From the NCBI RefSeq assembly GCF_000381345.1, contig NZ_KB906412.1:1-64000 (forward strand): DNA of 64,000 bases, written 5' to 3'. The translations under genes were made by a program, and so were the position numbers. Under the pieces are notes generated by a model, which saw nothing but the letters and a program-made list of their open reading frames with translations, searched no databases and had not been told where the DNA came from. This document shows, one piece after another, positions 53,202 to 64,000 of this stretch. Within the stretch, counting starts at the first letter, position 1, and each line of letters starts with the position of its first letter. Origin of the DNA: Deinococcus apachensis DSM 19763. GTDB taxonomy: Bacteria; Deinococcota; Deinococci; Deinococcales; Deinococcaceae.

Positions 53202-54221
53202 ATGAGTCGAATGTTTGACGTCGCCATCGTTGGGGCGGGTCCGGTGGGCCTCGCCGCCGCCATCGCCTGCAAGCGGGCGGGCCTGAGCTATGTGGTGCTG
53301 GAAAAAGGGTGCGTGGTGAACGCGATCTTTGAGTACCCGACGTACATGACCTTTTTCACCACCGCCCCGGAATTGGAAATCGGCAATCACCCGATGGTGA
53401 CGGGCCACGACAAGCCCGACCGCCGCGACGCGCTGATGTACTACCGCCTGATAACCCAGCGCGAGGACCTCAACGTGCGACTCTACACCGAGGTGAAGCG
53501 GGTTCACCAGGCCCCGGCGGGCTTCACGTTGGAGGTGGAGGCGCAGGACGGCACCCCGGGCGTGGTCGAGGCGCGGCGGGTGGTCGTGGCGACTGGATAC
53601 TACGACAATCCCGTTCATCTGGGCATTCCCGGCGAGGACAGCCCGAACGTCAGCCACTACTACACCGAGGCGCACCCCTTCCTGGGGCTGAACGTCACCG
53701 TGATCGGCGCGGGCAACTCGGCCGCCGACGCGGCCCTGGACCTGTGGCGCGGTGGGGCGAATGTGACGATGGTCGTGCGAGCGCCCGAGCTGAAGTCCAC
53801 GATCAAATACTGGGTGCGGCCCGATCTGGAGAACCGCATCAAGGAGGGCAGCATCTCCGCGCACTTCAACTCGCAGGTGGTGGAGATCCACCCCGAACAC
53901 GTCCTCGTGCAGCGGGCGGATGGGACGACCTGGGAGCTGCCCACCCACTTCACCTTCGCGTTGACGGGGTATCGCCCCGACCTCTCCTTCCTGGAGGGGC
54001 TCGACCTTGCCGCGCAGCCCGACGAGTGCCTGGTATTGGACGAGCACTATCAGAGCAGCGTGCCGGGCCTCTTCGTGGTGGGGTCGGCGGGCTTCGCGGG
54101 CCGAACGAATCAGGTGTTCATCGAGAATGGGCGGCATCACGCCGTGGCGGCGGTGGCGGAGATTGAGCGGCAACTGACGGATGTGCGCGAGCTGGCCCCT
54201 CTCCCCTCCCCTACCCGGTGA
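53202..54221 (+). CDS. ypdA: YpdA-family putative bacillithiol disulfide reductase
   Basis: 339 aa flavoprotein. The FAD motif is [20 protein letters not shown], the NAD(P)H motif [20 protein letters not shown], and the C-terminal FAD contact [40 protein letters not shown] is characteristic of YpdA (Bdr), which recycles oxidised bacillithiol. It pairs functionally with bshB1 in this window. ATG 53202 is 7 nt after CACAAT; ATG 53211 is also in frame. Confidence 0.9.
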   Translation: MSRMFDVAIVGAGPVGLAAAIACKRAGLSYVVLEKGCVVNAIFEYPTYMTFFTTAPELEIGNHPMVTGHDKPDRRDALMYYRLITQREDLNVRLYTEVKRVHQAPAGFTLEVEAQDGTPGVVEARRVVVATGYYDNPVHLGIPGEDSPNVSHYYTEAHPFLGLNVTVIGAGNSAADAALDLWRGGANVTMVVRAPELKSTIKYWVRPDLENRIKEGSISAHFNSQVVEIHPEHVLVQRADGTTWELPTHFTFALTGYRPDLSFLEGLDLAAQPDECLVLDEHYQSSVPGLFVVGSAGFAGRTNQVFIENGRHHAVAAVAEIERQLTDVRELAPLPSPTR

Positions 54222-54265
54222 AGAACCGTCATCTTCCCGGAAAGAGAGCGTGGAATACTGCCCGC

Positions 54266-55681
54266 ATGGCCTCATCCCGCAAGAGAACCGCCCTGCTGCT
54301 GAGCGCGCTGCTGGGGACGGCGCTCGCCCAGGTCGAGATCCCGGCCCTACCCCTTCCCCCACAGGTGCCCACGCCCGGCCCGGCCCCTGCGCCGGAGCCC
54401 GAGCCCGTTCCGGCCCCGCCCCCTCAGCCGGAGCCCGAGCCCGCTCCCCCGCCGGTCGAGACGCCTGCTCCCGCCCCGGTCCCTCCCAAGGAGACGCCTG
54501 CTCCCGCCCCGGTCCCTCCCAAGGAGACGCCCGCTCCCGCGCCGCAAAAGCCCGTCACTCCACCTCCTTCGGCCAAACCCGTTAAGACGGCCCCCCTGCC
54601 CCTCCTCATCACGGTACAGGCGAACTGGCCCGCGTTGGTGGACGGCAAGAAGACGATGGTCCCCTTCTCGCAGACCCTGACCCTGGCGGGCGAGCGGGCC
54701 GCGCAACTCCGGCAGCGCGGCGTCATCACGGCGAGCCTGGACGCCGACCTGAAGAAATTCCTGGCGAGCCTGCCGCGGGAGGCGCAGGACGCCCGCTTCG
54801 AGAACCGCTGGGAAGAAGGCTGGGCCGTCGTGCAACGCAATGGCCTGAAGGTGGACGAGGCGAAGACGCGGGCGAACATCCTCGCTGCCCTGAAAAACCC
54901 CAAGGGGGTCAAGGCCGCCGTCGTCGTGACGGGGCAGGTCGCGCCGAAGCGCACGCTGGACTTCTTCCTCTCGCGGGGCATCACCGAACACCTGGGCACG
55001 GGCGAGACGAATTACTACGGCAGCAGCGCGGCCCGAATGACGAATATCCACGTGGGCACCCGCAACTTCCAGGACCGGCTGTTCACGGGCAAGACCTTCT
55101 CCTTCAACCAGTTCATCGGCCCGGTCACCACCCGCGCGGGGTATGTGGTGGGGCTGGTGATCGCCGGGGAGCGCACGGCAAACGGCGTGGGCGGGGGCAT
55201 CTGCCAGGTCAGCACGACTGCGTTCCGGGCCCTGTATGGGGCAGGCCTGCCCGTCGCCGAACGGCGCAACCACTCCTACCAGGTGCATTACTACGACCCG
55301 CAGGGCTTGGACGCCACCATCTTCCAGCCCTCCCAGGACCTGAAGTTCGCCAACGACACCGGGGGCGCCCTGTGGTTCCAGGCCGACTGGAACGACGAGG
55401 AGGCCCGGCTGAGCATCAGCGTGTTCGGCAAGGCGCGGAACTTCACGGTGGAGTTGGACGAGCCGAAGACGCTCAGCACCAAGCCCTCCCCCGCCGACCG
55501 GGTCATCCGGGACACGAGCCTTCCCGCCGGGCAGCGCAAGCAGGTGGACTGGGCGGCTCCCGGCGCGGTGATCGAGGTCACCCGGCGCTTCGTGCGGGAC
55601 GGCAAGACCTTTAAACAGGACACGTTGAAGAGCAGTTACCGTCCCTGGCCGAACATCTTCCTGGTCGGCACACGGGGGTGA
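54266..55681 (+). CDS. VanW-family protein with proline-rich N-terminal linker
   Basis: 471 aa. A signal peptide ([15 protein letters not shown]) is followed by ~80 residues of Pro/Ala/Glu repeats that may span the cell wall. A peptidoglycan-binding-like region comes next, then the VanW domain: [40 protein letters not shown] and [22 protein letters not shown]5-like beta tail follows. VanW proteins are envelope-associated with unclear roles. Start ATG 54266 is 6 nt after AATACT (leaderless). A long bidirectional terminator separates it from parB. Confidence 0.85.
   Translation: MASSRKRTALLLSALLGTALAQVEIPALPLPPQVPTPGPAPAPEPEPVPAPPPQPEPEPAPPPVETPAPAPVPPKETPAPAPVPPKETPAPAPQKPVTPPPSAKPVKTAPLPLLITVQANWPALVDGKKTMVPFSQTLTLAGERAAQLRQRGVITASLDADLKKFLASLPREAQDARFENRWEEGWAVVQRNGLKVDEAKTRANILAALKNPKGVKAAVVVTGQVAPKRTLDFFLSRGITEHLGTGETNYYGSSAARMTNIHVGTRNFQDRLFTGKTFSFNQFIGPVTTRAGYVVGLVIAGERTANGVGGGICQVSTTAFRALYGAGLPVAERRNHSYQVHYYDPQGLDATIFQPSQDLKFANDTGGALWFQADWNDEEARLSISVFGKARNFTVELDEPKTLSTKPSPADRVIRDTSLPAGQRKQVDWAAPGAVIEVTRRFVRDGKTFKQDTLKSSYRPWPNIFLVGTRG
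54461..54526 (+). repeat. Two identical 33-bp direct repeats in the VanW gene
   Basis: Units 54461-54493 and 54494-54526 are identical and encode [11 protein letters not shown] twice; a partial third copy begins at 54527. Exact nucleotide identity implies recent duplication and possible length variation between strains. Confidence 0.9.
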
Positions 55682-55686
55682 CCGTC

Positions 55687-55728
55687 AAAGGGAAAGGGGG
55701 AGTCGATGTGACTCCCCCTTTCCCCTTT
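55687..55728. terminator. Bidirectional terminator between vanW and parB
   Basis: A perfect 15-bp stem (GGGAAAGGGGGAGTC / GACTCCCCCTTTCCC) with loop GATGT sits between the two convergent stops and is flanked by AAA on the left and CCTTT on the right. It can serve either strand. Confidence 0.8.
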
Positions 55729-55731
55729 GCC

Positions 55732-56560
55732 CTACTCCTCGCCCGCGTAGCCCAGCAGGTCGAGGATGCGGTCGAGTTCCTCTCGGGAGGCGTAGTTCAG
55801 TTCCACCCGGCCCTTGTCCTCGCCCGTGATGCGGACCCTCGTGCCCGTCCGGCGGCTGAGGTCGAGCTCGACCTGCCGGTAGGGGCGGGGCGGGTTGACC
55901 GGGATGGGTGCGGCGGTGCGGGCCTCGCGCCTCAGGGCCTCGGCCTCGCGGACGTTGAGGCGGCGGGTGCGAATCTGGTCGAGCGCCCAGGCACGGTCCC
56001 CCTCCGGCTGCGCGAGGATGGCGCGGGCGTGCCCGGCACTGATCTCCCCGTGTTCCAGCGCCCGGAGCGCGGGCTCCGGCAGGGTGAGGAGCCGCAGAGC
56101 GTTGGAGATGGTGCTGCGGCCCTTGCCGACCGCCTGCGCCACGCCCTCCTGGTTGAGCCCCTGGTCGAGGAGCGCCTGGTAGGCCCGCGCCTCCTCCAGC
56201 GGCCCCAGGTCCTCGCGCTGGAGGTTCTCGATGATGGCTATTTCCAGCGCCTCACGGTCGGCGAGGTCGCGGATGAGGGCGGGCACCTCAGTCAGGCCCG
56301 CGAGTTGCGCGGCCCGCCAGCGCCTCTCCCCAGCCACAATCTCGAAGTCCTCGCCGCGTGGGCGCACGAGGAGGGGTTGCAGCACCCCCTTCTCGCGAAT
56401 GCTCTGGGCGAGTTCGGCCAGCCCCTCCGGCTCGAAGACCTGCCGGGGCTGATAGGCGGCCTGCACGATGCGTGTCACCTGAATGGACTGGATGGCCGGA
56501 CCCGCCGGGGCCTCTGCCGACTGCGGGCGGCTGAGCAGGGCGTCCAGCCCGCGCCCCAGG

Positions 56561-56577
<17 letters not shown>
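55732..56577 (-). CDS. parB: Chromosome-partitioning protein ParB
   Basis: 281 aa CTPase and parS-binding clamp for chromosome segregation. Start LGRGLDALL; Box [13 protein letters not shown]-binding [13 protein letters not shown] and [40 protein letters not shown]; and a C-terminal dimer domain. GTG 56577 overlaps the end of parA by 17 nt. Three parS-like sites lie 1.8-2.5 kb upstream, in and beside mnmG. Confidence 0.95.
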
Positions 56578-57306
<729 letters not shown>

Positions 57307-57310
<4 letters not shown>

Positions 57311-58044
57311 GTCGTCCGCCAGAATAACGGCTTGCGGTTGGGAACGCCCTCCCGACGGGGGTAACGGTCGGGGGTGGGGCCGGTCTTCTCGACCACGATC
57401 AGGGTGCGGGCATCCCCAGCAACCGGCAGCGTGAAGGGTTCCACGCTCCTCACCTCGCCCCCCACCTCGGCGGCGGCCAGCTTCCCGGCCTCCAGTTCCT
57501 CCGGCGCAATTGGCCCCTTCTGGGCCACAAGCAGTCCGCCCACCCGCAGGAACGGCAACGCGAGTTCGGCCAGGATGGGGAGCGCCGCGACGGCGCGCGT
57601 CACCACCCGGTCGTACGCTTCACGCTGTCCCGGTCCCCGCCCCAGGGTCTCGGCGCGGCTGACGAGCGGGTGAACGTTTTCCAGTTTGAGGGTCTGTGCC
57701 GTTCGGCCCACGAACTCCACCTTCTTGCGCGTCGCGTCCACGGGGATGAGCTGGAGGTCGGGCCGCACCAACGCGAGGGGGAGGGCGGGAAACCCGGCAC
57801 CTGTGCCCAAGTCGAGTACCCGCAGTTCGCCCTCCAGCCAACCACCGCGCAGGCAGGTCAGCGAGTCCACGAAGTGCTTGAGGACGATGTCGCGCTCGTC
57901 GTGGAGGGCCGTAAGGTTCATCTGGGCAGAAGCTTCCCGCAGGAGGGCCAGCAGACGGGCGAACTGCTCCACCTGTCCTGGCTCCAATTCCAGCCCCAAT
58001 TGCGATACGCCCTCCATGAGAAGGGTCTGACCTTCCGGTGTCAC
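57307..58044 (-). CDS. rsmG: 16S rRNA (guanine527-N7) methyltransferase
   Basis: 245 aa. It methylates G527 of 16S rRNA using [23 protein letters not shown] and HFVDSL, then [20 protein letters not shown] (SAM site), [11 protein letters not shown] and [13 protein letters not shown] are RsmG signatures. GTG 58044 overlaps the stop of the LAGLIDADG-like gene (GTGA). The order rsmG-parA-parB beside mnmG is the common origin-proximal gid-par cluster. Confidence 0.95.
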
Positions 58045-58385
58045 AGCCCGTACTTCACTTTCATCGCCTGATACCGCTCGAACACATGCTCGTCGATCTC
58101 CCCCAGCGGCAGAGCGTCGAGCAGCGGCACCAGCCGCTCGCGCAACACGTCGCCCCGCGCCATCCATTGAAAGTAGCTTCTCCCGCCGTGGTGGTAGGGG
58201 CCGTAGAGCCGTGAGCCCGGACACCACGCGAGTAACCGCCCGAACAGCCGCTCGTGCCGAAGGTGCATCCGCACCGTCACCTGCGGCTGCTTGCCGTCCC
58301 CGCCAAAATGCCCCTCGCCGATTAGAACGCCCAACAGGACTCCAGTTTCAAATGCCGAAGGCTCCAACTCCCCCTCCTGTTTCAC
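58041..58385 (-). CDS. Small single-motif LAGLIDADG-like protein
   Basis: About 114 aa from GTG 58385; TTG 58391 is the alternative. [15 protein letters not shown] fits one LAGLIDADG helix with the last acidic position as Glu. [19 protein letters not shown] and [20 protein letters not shown] then follow the fold of monomer-half homing endonucleases or derived DNA-binding proteins. It sits in no intron or intein and is the first gene of the rsmG-parA-parB operon, with a 4-nt overlap, suggesting a domesticated role. It could bind DNA near the par locus. Function unknown. Confidence 0.6.
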   Translation of the reverse strand: MKQEGELEPSAFETGVLLGVLIGEGHFGGDGKQPQVTVRMHLRHERLFGRLLAWCPGSRLYGPYHHGGRSYFQWMARGDVLRERLVPLLDALPLGEIDEHVFERYQAMKVKYGL

Positions 58386-58390
58386 CGTCA

Positions 58391-58406
58391 AGTTTCTCGT
58401 GAAACG
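58391..58406. other. parS-like site 1
   Basis: AGTTTCTCGTGAAACG matches the parS consensus TGTTTCACGTGAAACA at 13 of 16 positions. It is non-coding and lies over the par-operon promoter. Confidence 0.75.
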
Positions 58407-58419
58407 AAGGGGGCGTCAA
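58391..58419 (-). promoter_or_regulatory. Promoter of the par operon (TTGACG-N17-GAAACT)
   Basis: -35 TTGACG (58414-58419), a 17-nt spacer and -10 GAAACT (58391-58396) on the minus strand. The GTG at 58385 starts 5 nt after the -10. The -10 and part of the spacer are inside parS-like site 1, so ParB could affect its own operon. Confidence 0.5.
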
Positions 58420-58451
58420 GTGAGAAGGGCGCTACCTTTCCTGTTGCACCG

Positions 58452-60260
58452 TCAGGTTTCCCGTGAAACAGCAGCGTTTCTACGCAGGTGAACGACCAGG
58501 GCGCTGATGTCGGCGTGTCGCACACCAGGGACGCGGGCAGCCTGGGCCACCGTCGCTGGCTTCGCCCGGGCCAGCTTCTCACGTGCCTCGTTTGAAAGGG
58601 CCGTGATTTCGGCAAAGTCCACCCCGAAGAGGCTCAGCTCGCGCGCTTTGTCCTCTGAGGCCAGCTGACGCTGAGCCCGTTCGATGTACCCCTCGTACTT
58701 CACGCGAATCGTCAGCGCCTCCCGCTCCCCCGGCGACAGCTCGGGAAGGAAGAGTCCCAACGCTTCCACGTCTTCCAATGCAAATTCGGGGCGGCGCAGC
58801 CAGGCGTCACCGGGCTGTCCCTGAAGACGCTGCATTTGCAGAGAGCGAATACCTTCACCGACTCGCCGGTATTTCTCAGCCACAGCCTGTCGCGTAACCT
58901 CATCCACGAGGCCCAACTCAAATCCCAGTCCAGTCAGCCGCTCGTCGGCATTGTCCTGGCGGACAAGCAGACGGTGCTCCACCCGGCTGGTCATCATGCG
59001 GTAAGGCTCGTCGCTTCCCTTAAATACCAGGTCGTCGAGGAGGACTCCCAGGTATCCCGTTTCACGTGAAATCTGAATCTCCTCCAGTCCCTGGGAGCGG
59101 CGAGCAGCGGCGGTTCCGGCCACGAGGCCCTGAGCCGCTGCTTCCTCATAGCCACTGGTGCCGTTGATTTGGCCCGCCGTGAATACACCCGGCAACAGGC
59201 GGGACTCCAGGTTGAGCGTCAACTCTGTGGAATCCACCACGTCGTACTCGACGGCGTAGGCGTACCGCTGAATCACCGCTGCCTCGAAACCGGGAAGCGT
59301 ACGGACAAGCTGGTCCTGAAGGGCGGGCGGCAGGCTGGAGCTGAAGCCCTGCAGGTACACCTCGCTCGTCTGCACTCCATCGGGTTCTACGAACAGCAGG
59401 TGGCGATCATGGTGGGCAAAACGCACCACCTTGTCCTCGATGCTCGGGCAGTAGCGCGGCCCCAGGCCCTCTATGTCTCCTGCATACATCGGCGACTCGT
59501 GCAGGTTCTCCTGGATAAGACGGTGCGTTTCGGGTGTCGTCTGAGTCTGCCAGGTTGGAGATTCAACCGCGCGGGGACCGGGCCTTCCCGTGAAGCCCCG
59601 TGGCTGGGGATCAGCGGGAATCTCCAGCAGGTCGGCAAAGCGCACCGAGTCCGCGCGAACCCGGGGGGGCGTTCCCGTCTTGTAGCGCTTAAGCACATGC
59701 CCACCCCGGACCAGCGGCTCACTCAGGAACCGCGAGGGTGGCTCGCCCTGGCGTCCCTCCGGGCGCGAGTGGCGACCGTACCAGGTGACCCCGCGCATGA
59801 AGGTTCCTGCGGCGACCACCACGCTGCGGGTGTGCAGACGGCGACCGTCGGTAGTGACGACGAACCACCCTCCACGACTGTCAGCCTCCAAATCCGCTGC
59901 CTCGCCTCGCACAACGTCAAGTTCTGGATGACCCAAGATCACATCCTGAGCGCGTTCGGCGTAGGCGTCGCGCTCGTTTTGCACCCGCAAGGACTGCACA
60001 GCGGGTCCCTTGCTGGCGTTCAGCACCCGGGTGTGAATGGCCGTGTCATCGGCCAGGCGTCCCATCAACCCGCCCAACGCCTGCACCTCGAACACGAGTT
60101 GGCTCTTGCCGGGGCCACCGACAGCCGGGTTGCAGGGCATCCGGCCGATGGTGGCGGGATTGCCGACCAGCAGCGCCGTACGGGCAAATTTGGCAGCGGC
60201 CCAGGCGGCTTCCAGCCCCGCGTGGCCCCCGCCGATCACGATCACGTTCCAGCCGCTCAT
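58452..60260 (-). CDS. mnmG: tRNA uridine-5-carboxymethylaminomethyl(34) synthesis enzyme
   Basis: 602 aa FAD enzyme (GidA). With MnmE and methylene-THF it modifies U34 in the wobble position of several tRNAs. [20 protein letters not shown] (FAD), [41 protein letters not shown] and [17 protein letters not shown] are the family signatures. The C-terminal MnmE-binding helices end with a SRET written by parS site 2. ATG 60260 is preceded by TACACT 10 nt upstream. MnmE is not in the window. Confidence 0.96.
   Translation of the reverse strand: MSGWNVIVIGGGHAGLEAAWAAAKFARTALLVGNPATIGRMPCNPAVGGPGKSQLVFEVQALGGLMGRLADDTAIHTRVLNASKGPAVQSLRVQNERDAYAERAQDVILGHPELDVVRGEAADLEADSRGGWFVVTTDGRRLHTRSVVVAAGTFMRGVTWYGRHSRPEGRQGEPPSRFLSEPLVRGGHVLKRYKTGTPPRVRADSVRFADLLEIPADPQPRGFTGRPGPRAVESPTWQTQTTPETHRLIQENLHESPMYAGDIEGLGPRYCPSIEDKVVRFAHHDRHLLFVEPDGVQTSEVYLQGFSSSLPPALQDQLVRTLPGFEAAVIQRYAYAVEYDVVDSTELTLNLESRLLPGVFTAGQINGTSGYEEAAAQGLVAGTAAARRSQGLEEIQISRETGYLGVLLDDLVFKGSDEPYRMMTSRVEHRLLVRQDNADERLTGLGFELGLVDEVTRQAVAEKYRRVGEGIRSLQMQRLQGQPGDAWLRRPEFALEDVEALGLFLPELSPGEREALTIRVKYEGYIERAQRQLASEDKARELSLFGVDFAEITALSNEAREKLARAKPATVAQAARVPGVRHADISALVVHLRRNAAVSRET
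58455..58470. other. parS-like site 2
   Basis: GGTTTCCCGTGAAACA matches parS at 14 of 16 positions. It overlaps the last codons of mnmG. It and site 1 sit in a ~27-bp imperfect direct repeat (CACCGTCA then GTTTC-CGTGAAAC), 64 bp apart. Confidence 0.8.
59058..59073. other. parS-like site 3 (inside mnmG)
   Basis: CGTTTCACGTGAAATC contains the exact 13-bp core GTTTCACGTGAAA and matches 13 of 16 consensus positions. It lies within the mnmG coding sequence, as parS sites do in other bacteria. Confidence 0.75.
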
Positions 60261-60338
60261 CTCAGGAGGAAGTGTACCAGTGGGGGAGAGGCCGTCACTC
60301 CGCCCGGAGTCACGGTCGTTCGCGGCCAAAGGCAAGTG

Positions 60339-60359
60339 GGAGGAAATACCGTTTCCTCC
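60339..60359. promoter_or_regulatory. Palindrome GGAGGAAA-TACCG-TTTCCTCC between mnmG and the BCKDH operon
   Basis: Eight-base perfect arms around a 5-nt centre, about 80 bp from each flanking promoter. It could be an operator or a hairpin; no T tract follows on either strand. The rest of 60261-60400 shows no gene. Confidence 0.4.
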
Positions 60360-60401
60360 ACCCCGTGTCCTGCCAGAACGGATCAGCACCAGGAACCGTC
60401 A

Positions 60402-60431
60402 TGACGCTTTCAGCGGGGAAGCGGATAGAAT
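60402..60431 (+). promoter_or_regulatory. Promoter of the branched-chain dehydrogenase operon
   Basis: TGACGC (60402-60407), an 18-nt spacer and TAGAAT (60426-60431). The start site would fall near 60438, inside the palindrome at 60434-60447. That leaves a leader of about 70 nt with an AGGAGG site. Confidence 0.6.
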
Positions 60432-60433
60432 GC

Positions 60434-60447
60434 CTAACGAGCGTTAG
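60434..60447. promoter_or_regulatory. TetR-type operator CTAACG-AG-CGTTAG
   Basis: A perfect 14-bp palindrome starts 3 nt after the -10 box and so covers the transcription start. The CNAACGNNCGTTNG pattern is that of TetR-family repressors of acyl-CoA and phenylacetate genes such as Thermus PaaR. The regulator gene is not in the window. Confidence 0.7.
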
Positions 60448-60509
60448 CCAGACAGTCCGGCAGCGGCTGCCCGTGGGCGGCGTGCTGCCTCCCGCTCAGG
60501 AGGCCCCTC

Positions 60510-62638
<2,129 letters not shown>

Positions 62639-62648
62639 CCCCCACCGG

Positions 62649-62882
62649 ATGAAGCCCGACTTCCTGCGCCCGCTGCTCGGCATCCTCGGCCTCGCCATCG
62701 GCTTCGGCGTGTATCCCCTCGCGGAGGGTGCGCCGCAGCCGTGGCCGCACGTGCTGATCGGCGGCATGTTCGTGGCGCTGGGGCTGGCAGCCTGGTTCTA
62801 TGCGCGCGGTGAGCGCTGGATTCAGGTCCTGGGGGCGCTGCTGATGCTGTACGGCGTGGCCCGGATGCTGTTCCTGCGTTGA
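62649..62882 (+). CDS. Small two-to-three-helix membrane protein
   Basis: 77 aa. Hydrophobic segments are LRPLLGILGLAIGFGVYPLA, HVLIGGMFVALGLAAWFY and IQVLGALLMLYGVARMLFL. Not recognised. It lies within the dehydrogenase operon, 10 nt after E1 beta and 28 nt before E2, so it is cotranscribed. Whether it serves the complex or is a passenger is unknown. Confidence 0.65.
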   Translation: MKPDFLRPLLGILGLAIGFGVYPLAEGAPQPWPHVLIGGMFVALGLAAWFYARGERWIQVLGALLMLYGVARMLFLR

Positions 62883-62910
62883 TCTTTAACTTCCCGAACG
62901 AGGTTCTCCC

Positions 62911-64000
<1,090 letters not shown>

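Noticed and set aside
54380..54560. Repetitive tract that could suggest a CRISPR array
   Set aside because: The repeats are in frame, proline-rich, without spacers, and lie inside the VanW coding sequence.

Overview
The window is about 64 kb of high-GC chromosomal DNA from a Deinococcus species. Five signs point there: a ddrC gene with a radiation/desiccation response motif (RDRM) at its promoter, bacillithiol genes (bshB1 and a ypdA-type reductase), an N-acylamino-acid racemase of the Deinococcus type, a glmS ribozyme, and start codons placed 5-8 nt behind TANNNT -10 boxes, the layout of leaderless mRNAs. Nearly all of it reads as ordinary chromosome. I see no insertion sequence, prophage or CRISPR array.

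Layout. 1-400: 5' end of a 16S rRNA gene (minus) with its leader and promoter. 0.4-9.2 kb: NAAAR plus GNAT pair, a DUF4384 protein, tRNA-Gln, a large MrfA-like helicase with a PcrA/UvrD-type tail, a PAS/GAF histidine kinase whose H-box histidine is Arg, a multi-cluster ferredoxin, a DUF454 protein. 9.3-18.5 kb: glmS behind its ribozyme, a frameshifted class II photolyase, a trans-sulfuration enzyme, a TRIC channel, rpmF, a PNPOx-like protein, two methyltransferases, kbl. 18.6-26.9 kb: an uncharacterised three-gene set (roadblock-like protein, membrane protein, coiled-coil protein) whose first and third members share an N-terminal module, then tsaE and ackA-pta. 26.9-31.5 kb: cfa, two LptF/LptG-type permeases, ddrC. 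31.6-39.2 kb: small acidic protein, nth, LURP-like protein, def-fmt, TPR protein, lipoprotein, two tandem hydrolases.

39.6-46.3 kb holds the Pnkp and Hen1 RNA-repair genes on the minus strand. Between them sits a plus-strand cassette: a WYL regulator, two VOC proteins and an AlkA-like glycosylase. An identical palindrome lies in front of both VOC genes. 46.4-55.7 kb: a cyclodeaminase-family protein, MFS transporter, bshB1, a uracil-DNA-glycosylase-family protein, fumC, an MFS/regulator divergent pair, ypdA, a VanW protein.

55.7-60.3 kb is a chromosome-partition cluster on the minus strand (mnmG, a LAGLIDADG-like small protein, rsmG, parA, parB) with three parS-like sites, so replication-origin proximity is likely. 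60.4-64 kb is a branched-chain 2-oxoacid dehydrogenase operon (E1 alpha, E1 beta, small membrane protein, E2 running off the end) behind a promoter with a TetR-type palindrome at its start site.

Functional themes are genome and RNA repair (helicase, photolyase remnant, Nth, DdrC, AlkA-like, UDG-like, Pnkp/Hen1), thiol redox (BshB1, YpdA), acetate and branched-chain acid metabolism, and chromosome segregation. All identifications come from reading the sequence; no database search was run.
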